From Bacillaceae bacterium (GTDB lineage: Bacteria; Bacillota; Bacilli; Bacillales; Bacillaceae_G): DNA of 36,255 bases. The stretch spans positions 1 to 36,255 of the forward strand of contig DAIDKD010000003.1 in NCBI GenBank assembly GCA_027451065.1, given 5' to 3'. The notes under the pieces are model-generated. The model had not been told where the DNA came from, searched no databases, and worked only from the letters and a program-made list of their open reading frames with translations. A program made the translations under genes and the position numbers. Position 1 is the stretch's first letter, and every line of letters starts with the position of its first letter. Of this stretch, positions 23,318 through 31,683 are shown one piece after another.

Positions 23318-23346
23318 ATCATATATAATGAAAAAGAGAATTGCAA
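23318..23346 (-). promoter_or_regulatory. Promoter of the tRNA-like leader and GNAT gene
   Basis: On the minus strand TTGCAA (23341-23346) and TATGAT (23318-23323) are exactly 17 bp apart. Transcription should begin near 23311, about 26 bases before the tRNA-like fold. Confidence 0.55.
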
Positions 23347-23351
23347 CTGGA

Positions 23352-24479
23352 TTATTTCTCATTTTGAAAAACAATTTTTCCTTTAATCATTGTTAACAGA
23401 GGCTTACTGAGAAAGTGGAAGGGGTGGTTCGACCAAAGGACAATATCAGCCTCTTTTCCTATTTCCAGACTGCCTACTTTGTGATGAATACATAAATTTT
23501 TGGCTGGTAGTATCGTGATACCTTCCAAAGCTTTTTGCTCAGACAATCCTTCTCTCATGGCAAGTGCCGCGCAAATATTTAAATATTGGATTGGCGTATA
23601 GGGATGGTCGGTAGTAATAGAAACATCAATACCTTGCTTTGTTAGTTCATGATATGTTTTCCAATTTTTATTCTTTAATTCGATTTTTGATCTTCTGGTA
23701 AATGTTGGGCCGACAGAAACTTGCAATCTTTTATTTGTCAGGGCATGAGAGATAAGGTGCCCTTCTGTGCAGTGTTCAATTCGCAAATCTAATTGAAATT
23801 CTTCAGCAAAACGGATAGCAGAAATAATGTCATCAGCACGATGGGCATGAATGCGGACGGGAATTTCATTATTAAGGGCTTGAATGATAGGAACAGTTCG
23901 AAAATCAGACGAATTTGTAGAATGAAGTGCTTGGAAAAATGTTTCTCTTAGTATTCCCATTATCCCCATTCTCGTCATAGAATCTTTGTTACCATGACTA
24001 TGAATTCGTTTTGGATTTTCTCCAAGGGCAATTTTTAACCCGGCTGGTTCTTTCACCAACATTTCATCAATCGTTTTTCCGGCGGTTTTCAAAATACAAG
24101 TTGTTCCGCCGATGACATTTCCACTACCGGGCATAACGTGAACAGTAGTTATTCCGTATTGGACAGCATCATGAAAAGCCACATCTAGAGGATTAATTCC
24201 ATCAAGAGCACGAATATGAGGGGTAGCTACTTCGGAAGTTTCATTGGCATCATTTCCTGCCCACCCCGTACCTTCATCATACAATCCCATGTGTGTATGC
24301 ACATCAATAAAACCAGGAAATAAATATTTACCTTTACAATCAATAACTGAAATATCACCTAAAAGGGGGATGTTCTTACCAATAGAAATAATTATTCCAT
24401 TCTCTATCAACAAATCGCTATTTTCCAATACATGAGAGGTGATTGGATAAATAGTTGCATGTTTGAATAAAGTTTTCAT
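23352..24479 (-). CDS. Metal-dependent amidohydrolase, imidazolonepropionase-like (375 aa)
   Basis: This amidohydrolase-superfamily enzyme hydrolyses C-N bonds with one or two metal ions in a TIM barrel. Metal and catalytic residues can be read: HTH at 61-63 in GFIDVHTHMG, the His in RIHAHRADD, IEHCTEGH, and the Asp in ITTDHPYTP. The closing KVGSLEIGKEADIVLWSNHP is the usual superfamily end. It resembles the imidazolonepropionase-related group, whose substrates differ widely; no histidine-degradation gene is near, so I name no substrate. The start at 24479 has only a weak binding site. It diverges from recX, with a 20-bp palindrome between the two. No terminator is visible before the GNAT promoter downstream. 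Confidence 0.85.
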   Translation of the reverse strand: MKTLFKHATIYPITSHVLENSDLLIENGIIISIGKNIPLLGDISVIDCKGKYLFPGFIDVHTHMGLYDEGTGWAGNDANETSEVATPHIRALDGINPLDVAFHDAVQYGITTVHVMPGSGNVIGGTTCILKTAGKTIDEMLVKEPAGLKIALGENPKRIHSHGNKDSMTRMGIMGILRETFFQALHSTNSSDFRTVPIIQALNNEIPVRIHAHRADDIISAIRFAEEFQLDLRIEHCTEGHLISHALTNKRLQVSVGPTFTRRSKIELKNKNWKTYHELTKQGIDVSITTDHPYTPIQYLNICAALAMREGLSEQKALEGITILPAKNLCIHHKVGSLEIGKEADIVLWSNHPFHFLSKPLLTMIKGKIVFQNEK

Positions 24480-24547
24480 ATAAATTCACATCATTTCAAT
24501 ATTTCGATGGTTTGAAGCAATTTGGTTCGTTCATTTTGTACGTATCT

Positions 24548-24567
24548 TTCATATATGTATATGAAAA
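24548..24567. promoter_or_regulatory. 20-bp palindrome between amidohydrolase and recX
   Basis: TTTCATATA-TG-TATATGAAA is a perfect 9-bp inverted repeat with a two-base centre. A shorter palindrome, CCATATGG, lies at 24573-24580. Both are placed where a regulator could act on the divergent pair; no family is recognised. Confidence 0.4.
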
Positions 24568-24593
24568 AATTTCCATATGGTGTGGATGCTATG

Positions 24594-24602
24594 TGGTAAA
24601 AT
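24594..24602 (+). promoter_or_regulatory. Extended -10 promoter of recX
   Basis: TG-G-TAAAAT lies 30 bases before the recX start. No clear -35 box is seen. Confidence 0.4.
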
Positions 24603-24632
24603 GAAGGAAGGAGAAAGAGAGGGTGAGCTATT

Positions 24633-25442
24633 GTGATTACTATTACAAAAATTGAAATTCAACAAAAGAATAAAGAACGATACAACATTTATATAGATCA
24701 GGGTAATGGGGAAGAGTATGGTTTTAGTGTCAATGAACACACATTGACAACCCATATGCTAAAGTCCGGTATGGTCATTGATGACATGGAAATGATGGAA
24801 ATTCAAATGGCTGAAGAAAGAAGAAAAGCATATTTGCAAGCTATTCACTACCTTTCTCATTCCATGCGGGCGATGAAAGATGTGCACGATTATTTGCTGA
24901 AAAAAGAACATCACGAAAATGTTATTGGTGAGGTTCTACATAGGCTGCAAAAAGAAGGTTATCTAAATGATTTGGAATATGCAAAGGCGTATGTACGAAC
25001 ACATAGTTCTCTTTCTAAAAAAGGTCCTGTTGCTTTAGAGAGGGAATTAAAGGAAAAAGGCATACATACAGAATATCTACAAGAAAGCTTAAAAGAATAC
25101 AGTGAAAAACAAAGGGTGGATAACGCCATCATCCTTTGTGAGAAGAAGTTATCTGCATACAAGAAACTATCTATTCAAGAAAAAAAGCAAAAACTAGAAG
25201 CTATGTTAGTAAGGAAGGGATATCCATTCACGATTATTGCTATTGCCATCGCGGAAGTAGACTTAGGAACCACAGCAGAGGAACAAGAAATTATCATCAG
25301 TCATTTTCATAAATATCACCGAAAATATGAAAAATACGAGCCATACATATACCGCCAAAAAATGAAGCAAGCACTGTACCGTAAAGGATTTTCCATTGAC
25401 GATATAGAAAGAGTGTTACGTGAGCAGGAAGAAAATAAGTGA
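24633..25442 (+). CDS. recX: RecX, regulator of RecA (269 aa, GTG start)
   Basis: RecX binds RecA filaments and modulates recombination and the SOS response. The product is the long Gram-positive form, made of repeated three-helix units; LHYLSHSMRAMKDVHDYLLKK-like wording near 70-90, GYLNDLEYAKAYVRTHSSLS near 110-129 with KKGPVALERELKEKGI after it, and the repeat KYEPYIYRQKMKQALYRKGFSIDDIERVL at the end are typical. Length matches B. subtilis RecX (264). The start is GTG with GAGAGGG upstream. In B. subtilis recX (yfhG) is in the yfh cluster with yfhE and mutY (yfhQ), as here, but yfhH and others are missing between. Confidence 0.93.
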   Translation: MITITKIEIQQKNKERYNIYIDQGNGEEYGFSVNEHTLTTHMLKSGMVIDDMEMMEIQMAEERRKAYLQAIHYLSHSMRAMKDVHDYLLKKEHHENVIGEVLHRLQKEGYLNDLEYAKAYVRTHSSLSKKGPVALERELKEKGIHTEYLQESLKEYSEKQRVDNAIILCEKKLSAYKKLSIQEKKQKLEAMLVRKGYPFTIIAIAIAEVDLGTTAEEQEIIISHFHKYHRKYEKYEPYIYRQKMKQALYRKGFSIDDIERVLREQEENK

Positions 25443-25484
25443 GAAGGATTGGTTTTAAAGGGTGTCCAATTTCTTTAGTGAAGT

Positions 25485-25525
25485 AAATTCTGAGAATGGC
25501 CAATCTTTGACCATTCTCAGAATTT
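25485..25525. terminator. Bidirectional terminator between recX and sspK
   Basis: AAATTCTGAGAATGG and its exact complement form a 15-bp stem with an 11-base loop, serving the convergent recX and sspK genes. Confidence 0.8.
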
Positions 25526-25528
25526 ATA

Positions 25529-25687
25529 TCATTCTTCCTCTTTTGTAGCTGCCATCCGCTTCTGAGGTTGTGTATTAATTGAGCCGTTTGGTCGCAAGGA
25601 GGCAGAGTTGGCCTTCTCATCTATAAGATTTCCGTCGAAATTTTGATTATGTTTATTTTCAGAAAAAAATTCATTTTTCTTTACCAT
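25529..25687 (-). CDS. sspK: Small acid-soluble spore protein K (52 aa)
   Basis: The C-terminal half, SASLRPNGSINTQPQKRMAAT, matches the SspK family pattern (Ala-Ser-x-Arg-x-[DN]-Gly-Ser-Ile-Asn-x-x-Pro-Gln-x-Arg-Met). SspK is a minor spore-core protein made in the forespore under sigma-G in B. subtilis. Length (52) fits the family (about 50). The start at 25687 has AAAGGAGTG as binding site; the frame upstream to 25732 has none. The gene lies between recX and mutY as in B. subtilis. I could not fix a sigma-G promoter by eye. Confidence 0.88.
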   Translation of the reverse strand: MVKKNEFFSENKHNQNFDGNLIDEKANSASLRPNGSINTQPQKRMAATKEEE

Positions 25688-26019
25688 TCCATTACACTCC
25701 TTTGTATGAAAGTAGCATAAAAAAAACTCCAACCGTACTATTAAAATCTCCGCTCATGCACAAAAATATGTTTGATAAAAATTTCCATTCATATAGAAAA
25801 TAAACTTGCACTTGCGTTTTCCGGTGATAAAATGATAAAGACACTTCCAATTCCGTGAATTGTAAATATGATTGGATCAAAGGTGTTGATAATACCGAGG
25901 GTCAACCATTTATTTGTAAAAGGACGCAATGCCTGTGTGCCCCCTTTTTTATTAATGATTGCCATATTTTATTTATTTCCCAAACACATACATATATAAC
26001 CAAAAAGGACGAAACGAAA
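25688..26019. other. 332-base stretch between sspK and mutY
   Basis: It holds the upstream region of minus-strand sspK and the mutY promoter at 25806-25833. The frame of mutY stays open upstream to a GTG at 25855, but that codon has no binding site and the added 55 residues are Cys-rich and unlike MutY, so I treat it as leader. Confidence 0.55.
25806..25833 (+). promoter_or_regulatory. Promoter of mutY
   Basis: TTGCAC (25806-25811), 16 bp, then TG-A-TAAAAT (hexamer 25828-25833). It would give a leader of about 180 nucleotides. Confidence 0.45.
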
Positions 26020-27105
26020 ATGAACAATAAGAAAATATTTTTTGATAGAGAAAGGTTTGCTAGAGCACTGATAAAATGGTTTTTAGAGGAAAAGCGCGAT
26101 TTGCCTTGGAGAGAGAATCAAGATCCATACCGTGTTTGGGTTTCAGAAGTGATGCTGCAACAAACAAAAGTGAACACAACAATCCCTTATTATCATAATT
26201 TTATGGAGAAATTCCCAAGCTTGTCACACCTTGCGCAAGCAGAGGAAGATGAAGTGCTGAAAGCTTGGGAGGGATTGGGATACTACTCTAGAGTTAGAAA
26301 TCTACACTCGGCTGTGAAAGAAGTAGAGGAGAAGTATGGAGGAGAAGTTCCGAATACTAAAAAAGAGCTTGCTTCTTTAAAGGGAGTCGGCCCCTATACA
26401 ACAGGAGCGATATTAAGTATTGCATATGGTATACCAGAGCCGGCAGTAGATGGCAATGTGATGAGGGTTATGTCGCGGGTGCTTTCTATTTGGGAGGATA
26501 TTGCCAAGTCGAAAACAAGAAAAATTTTTGAAGAAGCAGTTGCTGATATTATTCCCGCGGAGGATCCATCCTCCTTCAATCAAGGGTTAATGGAGCTAGG
26601 AGCACTAATCTGTACGCCAACCAGTCCATCTTGCATGTTGTGTCCAGTTATGGAGTATTGCCAATCCTTTCACGAGGGGACTCAACGAGAGCTACCAGTA
26701 AAAAGTAAGAAAGCACCGCCGAAGTATCAGCCGATGATTGCAGGGGTCTTTACGGTAGGAGATGGCAAATATTTCATACACAAGCGTTCAAAAGAAGGTC
26801 TATTGGCAAATTTATGGGAATTCCCAAACATGGAATTTCAAGAAAAAGCTGGGTCAAAAGAAGAACAATTAGAGAAATATATGAAAAACATTTATGGAGC
26901 AGATGTAGAAATAGGTGGTTATTTGACAAATATTCAACATGTATTTACCCATTTGATTTGGGATATTGATGTTTTTATTGGTACAGCAAAGGGAGATAGC
27001 ACAAATTTAATCCCAGTTACTACAGAAGAAATGGATAAATTTGCCTTCCCTGTATCTCACCAAAAGATTATTCGAGCATTAGCGGATCATTCTAGCAAGG
27101 AATAG
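26020..27105 (+). CDS. mutY: A/G-specific adenine glycosylase MutY (361 aa)
   Basis: MutY removes adenine mispaired with 8-oxoguanine, starting base excision repair. The catalytic Glu43 lies in [11 protein letters not shown], the helix-hairpin-helix is [12 protein letters not shown] (120-131) and the catalytic Asp144 is in [10 protein letters not shown]. The 4Fe-4S cluster cysteines are 198, 205, 208 and 214 (CX6CX2CX5C). Residues from about 230 form the Nudix-like domain that reads 8-oxoguanine. The ATG at 26020 has AAGGA upstream and places the conserved LPWR at the family position. Length agrees with B. subtilis MutY (369). The spore protein gene sspE follows, as in B. subtilis. Confidence 0.95.
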   Translation: MNNKKIFFDRERFARALIKWFLEEKRDLPWRENQDPYRVWVSEVMLQQTKVNTTIPYYHNFMEKFPSLSHLAQAEEDEVLKAWEGLGYYSRVRNLHSAVKEVEEKYGGEVPNTKKELASLKGVGPYTTGAILSIAYGIPEPAVDGNVMRVMSRVLSIWEDIAKSKTRKIFEEAVADIIPAEDPSSFNQGLMELGALICTPTSPSCMLCPVMEYCQSFHEGTQRELPVKSKKAPPKYQPMIAGVFTVGDGKYFIHKRSKEGLLANLWEFPNMEFQEKAGSKEEQLEKYMKNIYGADVEIGGYLTNIQHVFTHLIWDIDVFIGTAKGDSTNLIPVTTEEMDKFAFPVSHQKIIRALADHSSKE

Positions 27106-27167
27106 AAAAATAAAATGCATATATTTCAAAAAAGATGGGTAAATTATTTTTCGTGGAGGTGAGAATG

Positions 27168-27341
27168 ATGGCAAAAGCTAACAAATCAACATCAGGTGCA
27201 AACATTCAAAAAGCTGGTCAGCAAAACGCTCAATTTGGCGCAGAGTTTGCTAGCGAGACAGACGCAGCTCAAGTGAAAAAAGCAAACGCGAAAGCAGAAG
27301 CCAACAAGCAACAAGCTTCTGGACAATCAGCTGCTGAATAA
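27168..27341 (+). CDS. sspE: Gamma-type small acid-soluble spore protein (57 aa, single repeat)
   Basis: Gamma-type SASP are amino-acid stores of the spore core, cut by the germination protease at EFASET. Here the motif [19 protein letters not shown] occurs once, with a Gln/Asn-rich head and an Ala/Lys/Gln tail. B. subtilis SspE (84 residues) has two copies, so this is a short, one-site version. GGAGGTGAG stands before two adjacent ATG codons (27165, 27168); the second gives the normal Met-Ala-Lys start and better spacing. Its place right after mutY is conserved in Bacillus. A good terminator follows. I see no certain sigma-G promoter. Confidence 0.9.
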   Translation: MAKANKSTSGANIQKAGQQNAQFGAEFASETDAAQVKKANAKAEANKQQASGQSAAE

Positions 27342-27360
27342 TTCTTTACTTCATACAAAA

Positions 27361-27418
27361 AAACGAGCTATCTTAAAGATAAGAACCTACTTATTTTTAA
27401 GATGCTCGTTTTTTTTGT
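27361..27418 (+). terminator. Terminator of sspE
   Basis: AAACGAGC-T-ATCTTAAAGATAAG pairs with CTTATTTTTAAGATGCTCG (one bulge, one mismatch) around a six-base loop and ends in a run of eight T. Confidence 0.85.
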
Positions 27419-27486
27419 TGCATGCTGTTTGAAGAGGAGAAAAGGTATCGCATAATAAAAAAACAAAAGAAATTCAGCTACTTCGG

Positions 27487-27515
27487 TTCCAAAAAAGGAT
27501 AGAAACCGTTATAAT
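27487..27515 (+). promoter_or_regulatory. Possible promoter of ntdP
   Basis: A perfect TATAAT (27510-27515) is 17 bp from a poor -35, TTCCAA (27487-27492). It lies 60 bases before the ntdP start. Confidence 0.4.
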
Positions 27516-27574
27516 TGATAGTTGAAGACTATATATAAATAAATACGCGTCCAACGAGAAAGAAGGGAGAAGGA

Positions 27575-28105
27575 ATGGATTTCCCTAAGGTAGGAGAAAA
27601 GATACAGATACACAGTTACAAGCATAATGGTTCCATTCATCGAATCTGGGAGGAAACCACTGTTTTAAAAGGGACGCAGAATTTAGTTATTGGTGCCAAT
27701 GATCGAACGTTGGTAACAGAGTCAGATGGAAGAACGTGGATTACAAGGGAACCATCTATTTGTTACTTTGATGTTCACCAATGGTATAATGTGATTGGCA
27801 TGTTGCGGGCAGATGGAATATATTATTATTGCAATATAGGTTCTCCCTTTATTGTGGAAGATCGGGCGTTGAAGTACATTGATTATGACTTGGACGTAAA
27901 AGTTTATCCTGATATGACATATGTACTTCTAGATGAGGATGAATATGAAAAGCATCGTGTTTTGATGAACTATCCAAAAGAATTAGATGGAATTTTACGT
28001 AAAAATGTAAATTCTCTTATTCAAAATATTCATCAGCGAAAAGGACCATTTGCTTCAGATTTTGTTGATATGTGGTATGAACAATTTTTACTGTATCGAA
28101 ATTAA
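27575..28105 (+). CDS. ntdP: Nucleoside tri-/diphosphatase, UPF0374/DUF402 family (YgaC-like, 176 aa)
   Basis: The product is a beta-barrel DUF402 protein of the UPF0374 group, of which Staphylococcus aureus Ntdp has been shown to hydrolyse nucleoside tri- and diphosphates with divalent metal. The opening [24 protein letters not shown], the core [18 protein letters not shown] and [11 protein letters not shown] followed by [14 protein letters not shown] show the family. Length equals B. subtilis YgaC (176). GAAGGGAGAAGGA precedes the ATG. It lies between sspE and the YgaD transporter as in B. subtilis, but ygaB is missing. The cellular role is unsettled. Confidence 0.9.
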   Translation: MDFPKVGEKIQIHSYKHNGSIHRIWEETTVLKGTQNLVIGANDRTLVTESDGRTWITREPSICYFDVHQWYNVIGMLRADGIYYYCNIGSPFIVEDRALKYIDYDLDVKVYPDMTYVLLDEDEYEKHRVLMNYPKELDGILRKNVNSLIQNIHQRKGPFASDFVDMWYEQFLLYRN

Positions 28106-28106
28106 T

Positions 28107-28151
28107 AACAGTAAGGCGAAGGGAATGACGATATCCCTTCGCTTTACTGTT
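28107..28151 (+). terminator. Terminator between ntdP and ygaD
   Basis: AACAGTAAGGCGAAGGGA pairs with TCCCTTCGCTTTACTGTT with one G-U pair. It is followed only by TTGTT, so some read-through into ygaD is likely. Confidence 0.7.
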
Positions 28152-28173
28152 TGTTAGAACGGAGGTTTTTTTT

Positions 28174-29943
28174 ATGGGAAATATAAAGCGTTATATGAAG
28201 TTTGTAAGACCGTATAAATTTCATATTGTCGTGACGATTATCGTAGGAGTTATCAAATTTGCGATTCCACTGATAACACCGATGCTATTAAAGTATGTCA
28301 TTGACGATGTTATTAATAGCGGAGAGGCTATTAATGAGCAAGTAGATAGATTGTTTGTCGCAATGGGAATTGTGCTTTTTATTTTTGTAGTGTTGCGTCC
28401 TCCAATTGAGTACTTTCGCCAATATTTTGCACAATGGGTTGGAAGTAAAGTGCTGTATGATGTGAGGAACGAGTTATTTGCTCACTTACAAAAATTAAGC
28501 TTGAAATTTTATGCCAACACAAAAACTGGAGAAATTATTTCAAGGATTATCAATGATGTGGAGCAAACAAAGGATTTTGTTATTACAGGGTTAATGAATG
28601 TCTGGTTAGACATGATAACAGTCATCATTGCTTTGATTGTCATGTTTACAATGGATACTCAATTAACATTTGTATCGATTGTTATTTTACCACTGTACAT
28701 TTTCTGTGTGAAACATTTCTTTACTCGTTTAAGAAATGTGACAAAAGAACGTTCCCAAGCGCTAGCTCATCTGCAAGCTTTCTTACATGAAAGGGTGCAA
28801 GGAGTTTCGATTACAAGAAGTTTTGCGTTAGAAGATTATGAACAAGGACAATTTGATGATAGAAACAAAGATTTTTTAAATCGAGCTATTACTCACACAA
28901 AATGGAATGCGAAAACATTTGCGGCTATTAATACAGTCACTGATATTGGACCTCTGTTGGTTATCGGTTTTGCTGCCTATCAAGTTATTCATGGAAACTT
29001 ATCTCTAGGAGCGATGGTTGCTTTTGTTGGTTATATTGAACAACTGTACTCTCCGTTGCGCAGGTTATCTAATTCGTCAACGACTTTAACACAAGCCCTT
29101 GCATCTATGGATAGGGTGTTTGAATTAATTGATGAGCAGTATGATATTGTAGATAAGAAGGATGCTGTTGCCATGAAGGTGATGAAAGGAAATGTGAAGT
29201 TTTCCAATGTTTCTTTCCGTTACAATGATGAGGAAGAAGATGTTTTGCATGATATTAGCTTTGAAGTGAAAAAAGGAGAAATTATTGCTTTCGTTGGCGG
29301 AAGCGGTGGTGGAAAATCATCTCTCGTTAGCTTGATACCTCGCTTCTATGATACAACTGATGGAAAAATTTTCATTGATGATAAAGATATTAAGGATTAT
29401 CAAGTGAGAAGTCTTCGGGAACATATTGGTATGGTTCTGCAAGATACAATGCTTTTTAGCGAAACCATTGCATCGAATATTCGTTACGGAAATCCTGATG
29501 CTTCAGATGAAGAGGTAATGGAAGCTGCTAAAAAAGCTCATGCCCATGAATTTATTTTAAGTTTGGCAAATGGGTATGATACATTGGTGGGAGAACGTGG
29601 TGTAAAGCTTTCAGGAGGACAGCGCCAACGAATCGCAATAGCTAGGGTGTTCTTGAAAAATCCAAGCTTACTTATTTTAGATGAAGCAACGTCAGCTCTT
29701 GATTTAGAAAATGAAAGCTATATTCAACAGGCACTTCATGAGTTGGCTCATAATCGGACAACTATTATCATCGCTCATCGTCTATCAACCATTACCCATG
29801 TAGATCGGATTTTTTATGTGGATAAAGGTCAAATTATTGAATCAGGTGCTCATGATGAGTTGATGAAAAAGAAGGGTGCTTATTACGAACTATATAGTAT
29901 TCAATCATTAGAATCTAATGAAGAAGTAACAAATTTACTTTAG
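28174..29943 (+). CDS. ygaD: ABC exporter half-transporter, YgaD-like (589 aa)
   Basis: Six membrane helices (about residues 15-310) precede an ATP-binding domain with fully canonical motifs: Walker [10 protein letters not shown] near 375, signature LSGGQRQ near 479, Walker [12 protein letters not shown] near 498 and H-loop IAHRLST near 533. Since both half-sites would be intact, a homodimer of the MsbA/BmrA type is likely, in contrast with the heterodimer encoded at 11.6-15.1 kb. The neighbour ntdP and the order match B. subtilis ygaC-ygaD. GGAGG lies before the ATG. The substrate is unknown; lipids or drugs are usual for this class. Confidence 0.9.
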   Translation: MGNIKRYMKFVRPYKFHIVVTIIVGVIKFAIPLITPMLLKYVIDDVINSGEAINEQVDRLFVAMGIVLFIFVVLRPPIEYFRQYFAQWVGSKVLYDVRNELFAHLQKLSLKFYANTKTGEIISRIINDVEQTKDFVITGLMNVWLDMITVIIALIVMFTMDTQLTFVSIVILPLYIFCVKHFFTRLRNVTKERSQALAHLQAFLHERVQGVSITRSFALEDYEQGQFDDRNKDFLNRAITHTKWNAKTFAAINTVTDIGPLLVIGFAAYQVIHGNLSLGAMVAFVGYIEQLYSPLRRLSNSSTTLTQALASMDRVFELIDEQYDIVDKKDAVAMKVMKGNVKFSNVSFRYNDEEEDVLHDISFEVKKGEIIAFVGGSGGGKSSLVSLIPRFYDTTDGKIFIDDKDIKDYQVRSLREHIGMVLQDTMLFSETIASNIRYGNPDASDEEVMEAAKKAHAHEFILSLANGYDTLVGERGVKLSGGQRQRIAIARVFLKNPSLLILDEATSALDLENESYIQQALHELAHNRTTIIIAHRLSTITHVDRIFYVDKGQIIESGAHDELMKKKGAYYELYSIQSLESNEEVTNLL

Positions 29944-29963
29944 TCAAACTGTTATCAAATCGG

Positions 29964-30014
29964 AAAAACGGACGTTGAAAAATGGTTTCTCCCATTTTCC
30001 AATGCCCGTTTTTT
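29964..30014. terminator. Bidirectional terminator between ygaD and the FUSC gene
   Basis: A long imperfect stem (AAAACGG...AAAATGG with CCATTTT...CCCGTTTT) ends in six T; the minus-strand stop codon lies in that T run. Confidence 0.8.
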
Positions 30015-31080
30015 AGTTGTCAATTTTCTTTTTCTCCTGATGAAACTTGTGATAAGAGCTAATTAATTCATCGAGGGATTCGATTTTTTCTTTATATGAT
30101 GTAATAGCAGAAAAAAGTTGGATTAAATGAATAAATTCAAGGTCATTGTCTTCTCTTGTAAATGAAGTGAACAACAGTAATAGCTTCTCATAACCATTTT
30201 GAATCTCTTCTGTGAAGAACTGATTGGAAGTAGGCTTTACCTTTTCGGCAAATCTCAATAAGACTTGCTCATGATAAGTGATGAGATTCTCTAAGTTTAA
30301 TTTGATGCAGTTTTGCAAATCTTCCGGCAAGTGCTGAAGTTGATGTTCAAATTTATGAATTAATTTTAAAATAGAGAAGGTTTCATCTGTTGCCGCCACC
30401 ATTTTCCTGAACAATACTAGCTTTCTTGCTTTGGAATAAGTATCTTTTTTTATTTTAAATTTTGTTTGATATTCTTCTTTGTATAGTAAGTAGAAGTAGC
30501 GTAATTTGATCAATGCTTCTTTATGCTTATCAATCTCATCTTTCATGGCCATATAGTCGGAGGCTTGGTGAATAGAAATGCGAATCCAGCTACTCATGTC
30601 TTTTGTTTGTTGTTCTAATTCTTGAAATAATTTTTCTTCATACTTAGGTGGTAAAAATAAAAGGTTAATAATAGATGCAGAAATTAACCCGAGAAATGTT
30701 GTTCCAAAGCGTAAAAATGCAAAATAAAGGAAGTTATCACCTGTGTGTTCCATAATAGCGACAATGGTTACTAATGCGATTGATACATAATCCTTCATGT
30801 TGAAACGTATAGCAATACTCAACATAATAATGCAAGTGAAACCGATAATCACTGGAGAACTTCCAAATGCCAATGTAAAAACAATTGCTAGTATAGCACC
30901 GATAACATTTGCTTGAAATTGATTTCTCAAAGTTTTATAGGAACGGTATACAGTTGGTTGAAGAGCGAATATAGCCGAGATACCAGCAAATACTGGAGAA
31001 GATAATTGTAAAAGTTGCGCGGCATATATTGCTAGCGTAATAGCCAACCCTGTCTTGAAAATACGTGCACCTAACCTCAT
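30013..31080 (-). CDS. FUSC/aromatic-acid-exporter family membrane protein, YgaE-like (355 aa)
   Basis: The N-terminal half (residues about 1-150) holds about six hydrophobic helices beginning RIFKTGLAITLAIYAAQLL, with the family motif SPVFAGISAIFALQPTVYRSYKTL near 35-58. The C-terminal half is a long soluble helical domain rich in Lys/Glu/Leu. This is the build of ArAE_1/FUSC proteins, related to p-hydroxybenzoate efflux systems; the real substrate is unknown. B. subtilis YgaE has a comparable size and place. I start at 31080: AAGGA lies nine bases before it, while an upstream GTG at 31116 overlaps the likely -10 box (TATACT). Confidence 0.8.
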   Translation of the reverse strand: MRLGARIFKTGLAITLAIYAAQLLQLSSPVFAGISAIFALQPTVYRSYKTLRNQFQANVIGAILAIVFTLAFGSSPVIIGFTCIIMLSIAIRFNMKDYVSIALVTIVAIMEHTGDNFLYFAFLRFGTTFLGLISASIINLLFLPPKYEEKLFQELEQQTKDMSSWIRISIHQASDYMAMKDEIDKHKEALIKLRYFYLLYKEEYQTKFKIKKDTYSKARKLVLFRKMVAATDETFSILKLIHKFEHQLQHLPEDLQNCIKLNLENLITYHEQVLLRFAEKVKPTSNQFFTEEIQNGYEKLLLLFTSFTREDNDLEFIHLIQLFSAITSYKEKIESLDELISSYHKFHQEKKKIDN

Positions 31081-31117
31081 AAAAGCAGTCCTTCTTTCTA
31101 TTGTGTAACTATTCACT

Positions 31118-31123
31118 AGTATA
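31118..31123 (-). promoter_or_regulatory. -10 box of the FUSC gene
   Basis: TATACT on the minus strand lies 38 bases before the ATG at 31080. It overlaps the region of an alternative GTG start, which argues for the ATG. No good -35 box is seen. Confidence 0.4.
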
Positions 31124-31150
31124 AACGAAGTTAGAGGGATAGGCTATTGT

Positions 31151-31203
31151 TTTTTACAATTTTTAAGGGATGGTTTTTAACCATCCCTTAAAAATTGTAA
31201 AAA
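31151..31203. repeat. 25-bp perfect palindrome with three-base loop
   Basis: Arms 31151-31175 and 31179-31203 are exact complements, with TTT as loop. It lies upstream of the FUSC gene and downstream of the ArsR-type gene, both on the minus strand, and flanking A/T runs allow it to end transcription either way. Confidence 0.8.
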
Positions 31204-31243
31204 CAGCCAACCTTACTGATGTACTGTGAGGATTGGCTGTTTT
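31200..31243 (-). terminator. Terminator of the GOGAT/coiled-coil/ArsR unit
   Basis: On the minus strand AAAACAGCCAA pairs with TTGGCTGTTTT and is followed by TTTTTACAATTTTT. Its left arm (31200-31203) shares bases with the palindrome at 31151-31203, so both cannot form in full at once. Confidence 0.75.
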
Positions 31244-31337
31244 GAAAAGATACATTATGATTTCCTGTATCAACAACTTGTTATTTTTGTTATCAATTCA
31301 TTTTGAAATTTTTGATGACCTTTTAAGATGCTATTCC

Positions 31338-31679
31338 TTATTCTGTCTTTGGACTTATTATTTCTTTTGATAAAGTTGCAAAGAGAGAAGGTGTTAATCT
31401 CACATCAAAATCTATGGCTCGATAACATTTTGTTGCTTTTCCACTTTTGGAAATTTCATGATGGCCTTCTATAAGCTTTGCTGCCTCTAATTTTTTAATA
31501 TGCATATAAAGTAAAGGTCTGCTAATGTTGACTATTCTAGCCAGTTCGCTAATATAATGCGTTTCCTTTACTAGAATACCAAGAATTTTGATTCTCATAG
31601 GATGTGAGAGGGCGTCAAATACATTTGTATAATCCTCATAACTTGTTAGTTGTAATTCATTTATGTAATTGTTGTCCAT
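31338..31679 (-). CDS. ArsR-type winged-helix transcriptional regulator (113 aa)
   Basis: Residues about 20-75 form an ArsR-type winged helix-turn-helix: FDALSHPMRIKILGILVKE, then the recognition part ISELARIVNISRPLLYMHIKKLEAAKLIEG, then a basic wing SKSGKATKCYRA. The classic metal-binding ELCVCDL box is missing and only one Cys is present, so this is not a metal sensor of the usual kind. It lies four bases after the stop of a 51-residue coiled-coil gene and is the third gene of a unit headed by glutamate synthase. The binding site AAGGA overlaps that stop. It may control its own operon; the signal is unknown. Confidence 0.85.
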   Translation of the reverse strand: MDNNYINELQLTSYEDYTNVFDALSHPMRIKILGILVKETHYISELARIVNISRPLLYMHIKKLEAAKLIEGHHEISKSGKATKCYRAIDFDVRLTPSLFATLSKEIISPKTE

Positions 31680-31683
31680 ATCC

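Noticed and set aside
25855-26019. N-terminal extension of MutY from a GTG at 25855
   Set aside because: There is no binding site, the extra residues are Cys-rich and unlike MutY, and the ATG at 26020 has a good site and gives the family length.
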